Assembly (NCBI GenBank): GCA_022837485.1
Contig: JALHHH010000052.1
Span: forward strand, 1 to 18,685
Length of the DNA: 18,685 nucleotides
Reading direction: 5' to 3'
Source of the DNA: Bacteroidales bacterium
GTDB taxonomy: Bacteria; Bacteroidota; Bacteroidia; Bacteroidales; Lentimicrobiaceae
The position numbers were made by a program, and so were the translations under genes. The notes below the pieces were generated by a model. It was not told the origin of the DNA, ran no database searches, and worked only from the letters and a program-made list of their open reading frames with translations. Below, piece after piece: positions 1 to 7,731 of the stretch (the stretch's first letter is position 1; the number at the start of each line of letters is the position of its first letter).

Positions 1-52
1 CAGGGAAGTTATGAGTCTCCCCCCAGACCCCCCTCATGTCAACAATAACAAT

Positions 53-148
53 TATATTTGTTTAAAATATTGTCCAAAGGGATTAGACCATCTCAGTTTT
101 TTTTTTGTTAACTTTGTTCTTGATAGTAACGCATTTTATTATAAATTG
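53..148 (+). promoter_or_regulatory. Candidate promoter region upstream of the SusC operon
   Basis: The 276 nt before the SusC-type gene hold no supported gene. Two exact matches to the Bacteroidota -7 box TAnnTTTG occur: TATATTTG at 53-60 and TAACTTTG at 109-116. A looser one, TATAAATTG, is at 140-148. None has a good TTTG -33 element at the expected 19-21 bp, so the start site is ambiguous and the 5' UTR would be about 120-210 nt. A run of ten T lies at 97-106. The region looks like a long leader, but no recognisable riboswitch was seen. Confidence 0.35.
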
Positions 149-276
149 CGCTTCATTAGCAAAGGAACAAACCAGAAAAGGAGGTCATGAAGGAGAAATG
201 CTGAATTAACCAACCACCAATCAAAATGTAACCAAAGACCAATTGTTTTACAATTTACTCACTTAAATCACACACT

Positions 277-3200
277 ATGAGAAAATTTGCATTGATGCTT
301 GCACTTTTGGTTTTTGCCGGAGTGCAGGTAGTTCTGGCACAAACCACCATTACAGGTACGGTTACCAGCTCAGAGGATGGTAAAGGCATCCCCGGAGCTA
401 CAGTACTTGTTAAAGGAACCACTGTTGGTCTCACCACCGACATGAATGGTCAATACTCAATTAATGTACCAGCAAATGGACGCATTCTGCAGTTTTCATT
501 CGTAGGAATGAAAACCAAAGAAGTTACCATTTCCAATCAGACAGTTATCAATGTAGTCCTGGATCCGGATATTATGGATATCGAGGGTGTTGTAGTAACG
601 GCACTCGGTATCAGCCGCGAAAGGAAATCACTCGGATATGCTGTTCAGGACGTTGGCACGGAAGAACTTTCCCGCACAGGCAACAACAGCTTGCTTGGAG
701 CCCTCCAGGGAAAAGTTGCCGGTGTCGAGATCAAACCCTCCAGCGGTATGCCCGGAGCCTCTTCTCAGTTCCAGATCAGGGGTGCACGTTCTTTCACAGG
801 AAATAACACCCCTCTGTACGTAGTCGACGGAATGCCGATCGCCTCAACACCTGCATTCTCAACAGGAAACAGTGTTACAGGTTCCGACATTTCCAACCGC
901 GCCATCGACATCAACCCCGCCGACATTGAAAGCATTGAAGTTCTGAAAGGACAGGCTGCAGGTGCCTTGTACGGTATTCGCGCATCCAACGGTGTTATTA
1001 TCATTACTACCAAAAGTGGTAAAAATAATAAGGTTGGAAGACCGGTTGTTTCTTTCAGCCATACCAGCAGCTTCGACCAGGTTTCCAGAACACCCGACTA
1101 CCAGACCACCTATGCACAAGGTACTGGAGGGAACTACGCTACAAGTTCATCCATGTCGTGGGGTCCGAAAATTGTTGACCTTCCCGACGACCCGAATCAT
1201 GGCGGTAACAATTTTGGTCACCCCGGAATGTTCAGGGTACCTCAGCGCGAACTTGCCGGTCTCGATCCGTGGGTCCTCCCCGCCGTTTACAACAACTGGG
1301 ACGATTACTTCCAGACAGGGTATACCATGACCAATAATATCAACGTGTCACAGGCTTCAAATGAAGGCAATTTCTCACTCGGTTTCAGCAACACCGATCA
1401 AACCGGTATTGCCTTAAATACCGGCATGACCCGTTACAACGTAAGGGCAAATGCAGAGAGAAACCTTAACAAGAACTTTACCGTCGGATTTGCCGCAAAT
1501 TATTCAACCGTCAATATCGACAAATTATCGGGAGCGAACGACGGATCTCTGACCGGAGTTCTTGCAGCTCCTTCTAGTTACAATCTTGCCGGAACTCCTT
1601 ACCACAGGCCGGGAGAGCCCACCCGTCAGATTTACTATCGCGGCGGAAGCTTCGACAACCCGTACTGGGTGCCTCATAACAACACCTTTAACGAAAACAC
1701 CAACCGCTTCTTCGGCAATGCATTCATCAATTACAAAACCCAGATCGACGAAAGCAAATCGCTAAACATCCGTTATCAGGCTGGTGCCGATACCTATACA
1801 ACCCATCTGCAGGATATCTTCGGATACGGCAGCCGTGGAAACTCCAGAGGTGTTATCGATAATTACGGATCAACAAACTCCATTTTCAACTCACTTCTTA
1901 CCGGTACGTTCGACTGGAAGATTTCCGAAGATTTCGTGTTTGACCTTATGATTGGTAATGAAATCAACCACGAAAACACAAAGGGTTATACCGAATCCGG
2001 ACAGAATTTCAACTTCCCCGGATGGAACCACATCGGAAATGCAAGTGTTGTAACTGCCAATGAATCGCAGTGGGCCAACAGAACCGTTGGTACCTTTGGA
2101 AGTGCATCTCTCTCATGGAGGTCAACAATCTTCCTGAATGCCACCGGCAGAAACGACGTTGTTTCTACAATGCCAAGAGACAACAGAACGTTCTTCTACC
2201 CCTCCGTTGGCGCATCGTTCGTTGCATCTGAACTTAGTGCCCTGCAGGAAATTGACTGGCTTTCTTTCGCCAAAGTCAGGGTTTCTTATGCAGAAGTAGG
2301 TCAGGCAGGTACTTTCTATGAAAACTTCTTTGTATCTCCCACATACGCCGGCGGCTTCTGGGTTGGCAATCCGATTCAGTACCCCATCGGAGGAATCAGC
2401 GCCTATATCCCAAGCTATGACCTCTACGACCCGAACCTTGAACCTCAGAACACCAAATCAACCGAATTTGGTATCGACCTGAAATTCTTTAACAACAGGT
2501 TTGGTATCGATTATACCTTCTCGAAACAGAATATTACCAACCAGATTTTCCCGGTTCCCCTCGCAGGTTCAACCGGAGCAGGAACTCTTGTAATGAACGG
2601 CGGCTCGGTTACCACCGATGCACACGAAGTCATGCTTTATGTAACTCCTATTCAGACCAAGGATTTCAGCTGGAATATCAATGTTAACTACACCAAGCTT
2701 ACTAATATGGTTAACGAGCTTGCTCCCGGCGTAGAAAGTATCTTCCTTGGTGGATTTGTTACTCCTCAGGTACGTGCCGGTATTGGCAACACCTACCCGG
2801 TTATTTACGGTGTTTCTTTCGCCCGCGACGACAATGGCAACATCCTTGTCAACGACAATCCCGGAGCTTGGAATCACGGTTTCCCCGTGATCGGAGAGCC
2901 TGATGTAATCGGAGAAGTTTCTCCCGACTTTATCCTGAATGGTACCACATCGTTCAACTACAAGTCGGTTTCACTGAGTGCGGTATTCGAATGGAAACAG
3001 GGCGGTCAGATGTATTCCGGTTCTAACGGACTTCTCGATCTCTATGGTATGTCAGCCGTAACGGAAGACAGGGAATCAACTTTCATCTATCCAGGAGTAA
3101 AACCCGATGGTACCCCCAACGACATTGTAAGGGGAGGAATAAACGACCCCAGAGCAGTTGAACAGCTGTACGCCAACGTTTTATCTAATGTAGATGAGTA

Positions 3201-3447
3201 TTACATTCACGATAATTCATTTGTAAAATTACGTGAAGTTGCCCTGAGGTATAAACTTCCGAAGAACATCTACAAAACAGCCACTGCAGGAATTTCCCTC
3301 TATGCAAGGAATATTCTGGTATGGAGCGCTCTGCGCAACCTCGACCCCGAAACATCACAGGGTAACACCAACATGGGCGGATCGTTCGAACGGTTCTCTA
3401 TGCCGCAGACTACCAGCTATGGCTTTACGATTGATGTAACTTTCTAA
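277..3447 (+). CDS. SusC/RagA-family TonB-linked outer membrane transporter
   Basis: Outer-membrane, TonB-dependent importer subunit that forms a beta-barrel capped by its SusD partner and takes up oligomeric nutrients. Seen in the 1056-residue product: a signal peptide with cleavage near residue 21 (VLAQ), then a carboxypeptidase-regulatory-like beta-sandwich at about 23-108 (GIPGATVLVKG, DMNGQYSI). A plug domain follows at about 115-245, with the family signatures LYVVDGMPI, IESIEVLKG, LYGIRASNGVIIITT. A long aromatic-rich barrel ends in a terminal Phe (IDVTF). Length is normal for the family. The start ATG is followed directly by a Lys-rich signal peptide. It is the first gene of a three-gene operon, 18 nt before the SusD-like gene. 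The substrate is not deducible: no glycosidase, protease or sulfatase lies nearby, so a glycan is not implied and peptides or other ligands are equally possible. Confidence 0.96.
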   Translation: MRKFALMLALLVFAGVQVVLAQTTITGTVTSSEDGKGIPGATVLVKGTTVGLTTDMNGQYSINVPANGRILQFSFVGMKTKEVTISNQTVINVVLDPDIMDIEGVVVTALGISRERKSLGYAVQDVGTEELSRTGNNSLLGALQGKVAGVEIKPSSGMPGASSQFQIRGARSFTGNNTPLYVVDGMPIASTPAFSTGNSVTGSDISNRAIDINPADIESIEVLKGQAAGALYGIRASNGVIIITTKSGKNNKVGRPVVSFSHTSSFDQVSRTPDYQTTYAQGTGGNYATSSSMSWGPKIVDLPDDPNHGGNNFGHPGMFRVPQRELAGLDPWVLPAVYNNWDDYFQTGYTMTNNINVSQASNEGNFSLGFSNTDQTGIALNTGMTRYNVRANAERNLNKNFTVGFAANYSTVNIDKLSGANDGSLTGVLAAPSSYNLAGTPYHRPGEPTRQIYYRGGSFDNPYWVPHNNTFNENTNRFFGNAFINYKTQIDESKSLNIRYQAGADTYTTHLQDIFGYGSRGNSRGVIDNYGSTNSIFNSLLTGTFDWKISEDFVFDLMIGNEINHENTKGYTESGQNFNFPGWNHIGNASVVTANESQWANRTVGTFGSASLSWRSTIFLNATGRNDVVSTMPRDNRTFFYPSVGASFVASELSALQEIDWLSFAKVRVSYAEVGQAGTFYENFFVSPTYAGGFWVGNPIQYPIGGISAYIPSYDLYDPNLEPQNTKSTEFGIDLKFFNNRFGIDYTFSKQNITNQIFPVPLAGSTGAGTLVMNGGSVTTDAHEVMLYVTPIQTKDFSWNINVNYTKLTNMVNELAPGVESIFLGGFVTPQVRAGIGNTYPVIYGVSFARDDNGNILVNDNPGAWNHGFPVIGEPDVIGEVSPDFILNGTTSFNYKSVSLSAVFEWKQGGQMYSGSNGLLDLYGMSAVTEDRESTFIYPGVKPDGTPNDIVRGGINDPRAVEQLYANVLSNVDEYYIHDNSFVKLREVALRYKLPKNIYKTATAGISLYARNILVWSALRNLDPETSQGNTNMGGSFERFSMPQTTSYGFTIDVTF

Positions 3448-3465
3448 TCTTAAAAAAGGAAAAAC

Positions 3466-4908
3466 ATGAGAAAGATAAAAAATGTCCTTATCCTCGGACT
3501 CCTGATCCTTACAACATTTTCTTGTTCAGAAGATGTTATGGATGATATAAACAAAAATGTGAATGACCCTACCGATGTTGCATCAAACCTGATCATCTCC
3601 GATGTTCTTACGAGAACGGCTTTCACCATCACCGGAAGCGACCTGGCTTTTTATTCATCGGTATACATCGAGCACAACGTTGGAGTCTGGAATCAGAGTT
3701 ACAACGCAGAAATCAGGTCGGGGGAGCCTACAAGTGCAACCACCTACAATAATTCCTGGAACTCAATGTACAGAAATCTCGCCGATCTGAAACTGATCAT
3801 CAAAAAATGTTCAGAAGGCGGATCGGAAGAGGGTAACTACCATACGCTCGGTATCGCTCAGGCTCTGAATGCATACACCCTGGCTATTTTAACCGACTTA
3901 ATGGGCGATGTTCCCTGGACTGAAGCCCTTCAGCCCGGCGTTATCTTTACCCCGAAACTTGACAAACAGGATGCTCTCTATACTCAGATTCTTCAGAATG
4001 TAGACGATGCTATCGAAAACCTTGGTAAAACATCCGTTTTCCCTTCACTGGGCGCTCAGGACTTTATTTATAACGGTAACAAAGATCGCTGGCTTAAATT
4101 TGCTTATGGTCTGAAAGCTCGTTATACCATGCGACTTTCGCACAAGTCACCGGCCTATGCCGATGTTATCACTTATGCTAACCAGTCGTTTACAAGCGCT
4201 GCAGAAGAGTGTAAATACAAATACAACGCTTCTACTACCTACAGCCCGTTCTATCGTTTCTTCACTGACCGCGACTACTTCGGTGCCAGCCAGAGTTTAG
4301 CCAACAAACTAAACGATAGAAATGACCCGAGAGCAGACATCTTCTGGAAGGTTCATCCCGCAGGTTCAGAACTGGAATTCGCTCCCAACGGCAATCCCGT
4401 TCAGGTTCAGGGCCGCTATGCAATTTCAGCACTCTCAACCGCAACTGCTCCTACTTTCCTGCTCAGCTACCACGAAATTGAATTCCTGAAAGCTGAAGCT
4501 TATGTAAGACTCAATGACCTCCCAGCAGCCGAAACTGCCCTGAAAAATGGTATTTCAGCTGCTTTCCAGAAAGTAAACATCGGTTTGACTGCAGAAGATG
4601 CTGAAACCTATTTCAACGATGAGGTACTTGCCAAGTTTAATGCAGATCCTCTGAAAGAAGTTATGAACCAGAAGTATATTGCTTTCTTTGAAGAAGAAGC
4701 CATCGAAGCTTATAACGATTACCGGCGACTAAAGGCAATGGGAAACAATGTGATTACTCTTGAAAATCCGTTGAACAATACCCAGTTCCCTGTACGATTC
4801 ACCTACGGTGCCAGCGATGTTACAACGAATGAAAACGTTCGTTCAGCATACGGCGACGGAACCTACGTATACTCTGAAAATGTATGGTGGGCAGGTGGCT
4901 CACGCTAA
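3466..4908 (+). CDS. SusD/RagB-family (SusD-like_2) nutrient-binding lipoprotein
   Basis: Surface lipoprotein that acts as the lid and ligand-binding partner of the adjacent SusC protein. The 480-residue product starts with a lipoprotein signal peptide (lipobox LTTFSC, Cys20). Acidic residues follow closely (SEDVMDD), fitting the lipoprotein export signal that sends Bacteroidota lipoproteins to the cell surface. The motif DLMGDVPWTEAL near residue 140, NVNDP near 31 and the helical TPR-like body are typical of the SusD-like_2 group (PF12771-type) rather than classical starch SusD. The C-terminal part has the usual NQKYIAFF / EAYNDYRRL segment. It lies 18 nt after susC, so co-transcription is near certain. 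SusD-like_2 members are often not tied to glycan use, so no substrate is assigned. Confidence 0.93.
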   Translation: MRKIKNVLILGLLILTTFSCSEDVMDDINKNVNDPTDVASNLIISDVLTRTAFTITGSDLAFYSSVYIEHNVGVWNQSYNAEIRSGEPTSATTYNNSWNSMYRNLADLKLIIKKCSEGGSEEGNYHTLGIAQALNAYTLAILTDLMGDVPWTEALQPGVIFTPKLDKQDALYTQILQNVDDAIENLGKTSVFPSLGAQDFIYNGNKDRWLKFAYGLKARYTMRLSHKSPAYADVITYANQSFTSAAEECKYKYNASTTYSPFYRFFTDRDYFGASQSLANKLNDRNDPRADIFWKVHPAGSELEFAPNGNPVQVQGRYAISALSTATAPTFLLSYHEIEFLKAEAYVRLNDLPAAETALKNGISAAFQKVNIGLTAEDAETYFNDEVLAKFNADPLKEVMNQKYIAFFEEEAIEAYNDYRRLKAMGNNVITLENPLNNTQFPVRFTYGASDVTTNENVRSAYGDGTYVYSENVWWAGGSR

Positions 4909-4935
4909 TAGTTTAACACTTAAAAAAACTAGAAT

Positions 4936-5745
4936 ATGAAAACAAGCAAAATATTGACATTTCTGGTAGCTATGGTTTTCGCCTTTACTTCCTGCGAAAC
5001 AGAAGTAGAAGATCCCGCAGGTCTGAGAGGCGAAGGCGTTGTCCCATCCTTTACAAACCTGAACCCTGCAGTGTTTGATGTTAACGATCCGGAGAATACA
5101 TTCATCCAGTTCGACCTGAATATTAACGAGGCCGATCGTGCCGCCGTTAATGAGGTTAAACTGATTGTATCCTACAACGGCAATCTGCAACGCGTGGAAT
5201 TAAAGAGCTACACAACCTTCCCGCAGAATGTGAAGGTTTACATGTATGAAGCAGCTGCAGCTCTCGGAATTCCACTTGATCAAGTCGCTGCCGGCGGTGC
5301 GTTCAATTTTGAACTTCTGACCGTTCAGGGTGAAAAGACTTACAGATCCAGTGCATCTTTCAATGCAGCTGTAGTTTGTGCCTATAACCCTGAAAATATC
5401 ACCGGAAACTACCGCGCTGTAAGTGCCGACTGGGCCGTTGACGGAACCGTTACCCTTACTGTAGATCCGACTGATGACTACATCATTTATGTTTCCGGAC
5501 TTGCTGTTCTGGATGGTTTAACAGAGGATAAAGGCCCCCTCAAAATGGTTGTTAATCCGTTAGACTTCACAGTCACCGTTGAAAAGCAGGCTCTTGCATC
5601 CGTTGCATGGAGCTACACCAACCTTTCTTACGAAGGAAGCGGCTTGCTCAACACCTGCGACGGAACCTATGAAATGGGTTTCAGCATCACAGTTGATCAG
5701 GGCTCCTTCGGAGGTCCTTTCCCCTTTACTTTCACAAAACTCTAA
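4936..5745 (+). CDS. Surface lipoprotein of unknown function, third gene of the SusCD operon
   Basis: The 269-residue product is not recognised as a named family. It has a lipoprotein signal peptide (lipobox AFTSC, Cys20) followed by the acidic stretch ETEVED, again fitting export to the cell surface. Two beta-rich parts are visible: about 35-130, Ig-like in composition (FTNLNPAVFDV, EVKLIVSYNG), and about 140-269, beginning ENITGNYRAVSADW, which resembles small C-terminal beta-barrel or lipocalin-like modules in other SusCD-linked lipoproteins. The position 27 nt after the SusD-like gene and just before the operon terminator suggests an accessory ligand-binding role like SusE/SusF. That is inference from context, as no binding residues can be named. 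Only two Cys remain in the mature part (near residues 150 and 246). Confidence 0.85.
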   Translation: MKTSKILTFLVAMVFAFTSCETEVEDPAGLRGEGVVPSFTNLNPAVFDVNDPENTFIQFDLNINEADRAAVNEVKLIVSYNGNLQRVELKSYTTFPQNVKVYMYEAAAALGIPLDQVAAGGAFNFELLTVQGEKTYRSSASFNAAVVCAYNPENITGNYRAVSADWAVDGTVTLTVDPTDDYIIYVSGLAVLDGLTEDKGPLKMVVNPLDFTVTVEKQALASVAWSYTNLSYEGSGLLNTCDGTYEMGFSITVDQGSFGGPFPFTFTKL

Positions 5746-5755
5746 GATAAAATCC

Positions 5756-5784
5756 TTTTGTTGAACTTCTGAATATCAACAAAA
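5756..5784 (+). other. AT-rich hairpin just after the SusCD operon
   Basis: Perfect 9-bp inverted repeat TTTTGTTGA (5756-5764) and TCAACAAAA (5776-5784) with an 11-nt loop, 10 nt after the stop codon of the lipoprotein gene and 26 nt before the strong GC-rich terminator. It has no U-tract, so it is more likely a 3'-end stabilising hairpin than a terminator. Confidence 0.4.
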
Positions 5785-5810
5785 AGAAGAGTTTTTGATT
5801 TCTCTTAAAA

Positions 5811-5852
5811 TACCCCGGCCAGGCTTAAGTCCAGGCCGGGGTATTTTTTTTT
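5811..5852 (+). terminator. Intrinsic terminator of the SusC/SusD/lipoprotein operon
   Basis: Perfect 10-bp stem TACCCCGGCC (5811-5820) and GGCCGGGGTA (5834-5843), 13-nt loop, followed by nine T (5844-5852). A-rich sequence precedes the stem. It is about 65 nt after the last gene of the operon and ends the transcription unit before the MATE promoter. Confidence 0.93.
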
Positions 5853-5976
5853 GATATTCTGCTTCCGTCTATACAGGTATAGCACCAGGACACCGACAAA
5901 GGCATTTTGCATAAATCAATACGCGAACCCCTGGATATTTTTTTTACTGTTTATGCCAACATAACTAATTTTAACG

Positions 5977-5984
5977 TATATTTG
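5977..5984 (+). promoter_or_regulatory. Promoter -7 box for the MATE leader transcript
   Basis: TATATTTG matches the Bacteroidota -7 consensus TAnnTTTG exactly. The -33 element is weak (TTTATG-like sequence at about 5949-5954). Transcription would start near 5991, about 16 nt before the leader ATG and about 180 nt before the MATE start, so the leader ORF and the terminator at 6118-6147 are both inside the transcript. Confidence 0.6.
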
Positions 5985-6006
5985 CAGTCCACTTAAGGCT
6001 AATTTC

Positions 6007-6096
6007 ATGAAAATTATCCGATTCACCAATCCGTTGTTTGCCACATTTGCCGTGGCCTACAGCCGCTATATCCGGGTAGTTTTACCATCTGTGTAA
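6007..6096 (+). CDS. Candidate 29-aa leader peptide upstream of the MATE gene
   Basis: A short reading frame with ATG-AAA-ATT-ATC start and TAA stop encodes 29 residues. It begins MKIIRFTNP and ends YIRVVLPSV, with three Phe, two Tyr and three Arg. It lies between an exact -7 box (5977-5984) and an intrinsic terminator (6118-6147), 21 nt before the terminator stem and 73 nt before the MATE start. This is the arrangement of a regulatory leader peptide whose translation controls transcription of the next gene. The stop codon lies inside a small imperfect hairpin (6091-6110). CGG inside the frame (6072-6076, CCGGG) could pair with the 5' arm of the terminator (CCCGG, 6121-6125), a short possible antiterminator. 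I do not recognise the peptide family. It could instead be a small functional membrane peptide or chance. Confidence 0.5.
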   Translation: MKIIRFTNPLFATFAVAYSRYIRVVLPSV

Positions 6097-6117
6097 ACAG
6101 TACGTTTCACATATATC

Positions 6118-6147
6118 AAGCCCGGCCTATTCAGTCCGGGCTTTTTT
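6118..6147 (+). terminator. Intrinsic terminator in the MATE leader (candidate attenuator)
   Basis: 8-bp perfect stem AAGCCCGG (6118-6125) and CCGGGCTT (6136-6143), 10-nt loop, with the T-run 6142-6147. It sits after the leader ORF stop and only 22 nt before the MATE ATG, on the same strand. No upstream gene other than the leader peptide is left to terminate, because the SusCD operon already ends at 5811-5852. Its natural role is therefore conditional termination before the MATE gene. Confidence 0.75.
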
Positions 6148-6169
6148 ATTCTCAGAAAATATCCAACGA

Positions 6170-7621
6170 ATGAATCGAAAAATACAAATTAAGATGCGCA
6201 AGGAACGGTATGCGGTTACCAATATCCGAAGGAAAATATCGCTCTACCGGTATCTTATCCGCGATTCACTGGCCGGGAGCGAGCACGACTACACCAGCAT
6301 GCGCCTTGGTGAAGCCATTTTTTTACTGGCAGTTCCTATGGTTCTCGAGATGGTGATGGAATCCGTTTTTGCCATCGCCGACATCTACTTTGTTTCGCAA
6401 TTAGGTGCAAACGCAGTTGCTGCCGTCGGACTCACCGAGTCAATCATTACTCTCGTGTATGCCCTCGCTGTTGGATTCAGCGCCGGCACTACCGCAATGG
6501 TCTCACGCCGTATCGGCGAAAAGAACCCGGAAGCTGCATCCCATGCTGCAGCCCAGGCTATTCTCGCTGCTTCCGCCATAGCCATATTACTGGGCATTCC
6601 GGGAGTAGTATATGCATACGACCTTCTGCGACTGATGGGCGCTTCACACGAGCTGGCAATCGCAAATTACGGCTATACCGCAATTATGTTCGGCGGCAAT
6701 ATTGTCATCATGCTGCTTTTTGTGATTAATGCCGCGTTCAGGAGTGCCGGAGATGCAGCCCTTTCCATGCGCGTACTTTTGGTGGCAAACGGAATTAACA
6801 TACTTCTCGACCCCTTGCTTATCTTTGGGTTTGGCCTCATTCCCGCCCTGGGCATAGAAGGTGCGGCCATCGCTACCAATCTCGGCAGAGGGGTTGCAGT
6901 ACTTTACCAATTCTATGTTTTATTCCGCGGAAGCAAAAGAATCCGGCTCCGATTCGCTCATTTTGCACCAAAAGTAGAGTTATTGCTGACACTTACCAGA
7001 CTTTCGGTGGGAGGAATACTGCAAAATATAATTGCCACCGCCAGCTGGATTATAATGGTTCGTATCGTCTCCGTTTTCGGAAGTGTTGCCGTTGCCGGGT
7101 ACACCATTGCCATCAGGATAGTGGTATTTGCCCTTCTGCCTTCATGGGGACTTAGCAATGCGGCATCAACCCTGGTTGGTCAGAATCTGGGAGCAGGTAA
7201 ACCCGGCCGGGCCGCACGTGCAGCATGGATAACAGGCTTTGCAAACATGGGATTGCTCGGACTTGTCTCGCTGATCTTTGTATCCTTCCCGGGAAGCTTT
7301 GTCCGGCTGTTTATTTCCGAGCCCGAAGTGATCGAACTGGCGGTTAGCTGCCTGAAAATCGTCAGTGCCGGCTTCCTTTTCTATGCAATGGGTATGGTAA
7401 TGACGCAATCGCTAAATGGAGCCGGCGACACCTATACCCCTACCCTGCTCAATTTCATCTGTTTTTGGCTGATTGAGATTCCGCTGGCCTGGTTCCTGGC
7501 ATTGAGAATGGGTTTGCAGTCGGAAGGTGTTTTTTACGCAATCGTAATTGCGGAAAGCACATTGACTCTGCTGGGGATGACAGTATTTCGCAGAGGAAAA
7601 TGGAAATTGAAGGTAGTATGA
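6170..7621 (+). CDS. MATE-family multidrug/cation efflux transporter
   Basis: Inner-membrane antiporter that exports drugs or metabolites using Na+ or H+. The 483-residue product has the two-fold repeated 12-helix MATE layout. The N-terminal half contains IFLLAVPMVLEMVMESVFAIADIYFV and the VGLTESI segment (the first quoted stretch is split here: IFLLAVPMVLEMVMES, then VFAIADIYFV). The central part has GDAALSMRVLLVANGINILL-type sequence, and the second half starts at about 265 with SVGGILQNIIATASW. The roughly 45-residue basic N-terminal extension before the first helix is longer than in Gram-negative models but common in Bacteroidota members. A second start at 6194 (MRKERYAV) would remove eight residues. 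The gene is a single unit bounded by the leader terminator upstream and the 7674-7707 terminator downstream. The substrate cannot be told from sequence. Confidence 0.93.
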   Translation: MNRKIQIKMRKERYAVTNIRRKISLYRYLIRDSLAGSEHDYTSMRLGEAIFLLAVPMVLEMVMESVFAIADIYFVSQLGANAVAAVGLTESIITLVYALAVGFSAGTTAMVSRRIGEKNPEAASHAAAQAILAASAIAILLGIPGVVYAYDLLRLMGASHELAIANYGYTAIMFGGNIVIMLLFVINAAFRSAGDAALSMRVLLVANGINILLDPLLIFGFGLIPALGIEGAAIATNLGRGVAVLYQFYVLFRGSKRIRLRFAHFAPKVELLLTLTRLSVGGILQNIIATASWIIMVRIVSVFGSVAVAGYTIAIRIVVFALLPSWGLSNAASTLVGQNLGAGKPGRAARAAWITGFANMGLLGLVSLIFVSFPGSFVRLFISEPEVIELAVSCLKIVSAGFLFYAMGMVMTQSLNGAGDTYTPTLLNFICFWLIEIPLAWFLALRMGLQSEGVFYAIVIAESTLTLLGMTVFRRGKWKLKVV

Positions 7622-7673
7622 ACATGTAAACCGCTCTTAAAAAAGCAGTTTTCCGTATTCAGATTATTAAACC

Positions 7674-7707
7674 AAAAAAGGGCTCCATATCCGGAAGCCC
7701 TTTTTTT
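7674..7707. terminator. Bidirectional terminator between the MATE gene and rocD
   Basis: 11-bp stem AAAAAAGGGCT (7674-7684) and AGCCCTTTTTT (7696-7706) with an 11-nt loop. T-runs follow on both strands, so it can end both the plus-strand MATE transcript (stop at 7621) and the minus-strand rocD transcript (stop at 7732). A single hairpin between convergent genes is the usual arrangement. Confidence 0.88.
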
Positions 7708-7731
7708 GATATTAAATTCGAACTGCGAATA

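Noticed and set aside
1..48. Open frame from the left edge to TAA at 46-48, possibly the end of an upstream gene
   Set aside because: Only 15 codons, low-complexity (Pro-rich from C-runs), no means to support it.
97..106. Run of ten T as a terminator tail
   Set aside because: No stem of useful length precedes it.
7626..7655. Possible extra hairpin with A/T-run just after the MATE stop
   Set aside because: Only 3-4 base pairs can form; the real terminator is at 7674-7707.
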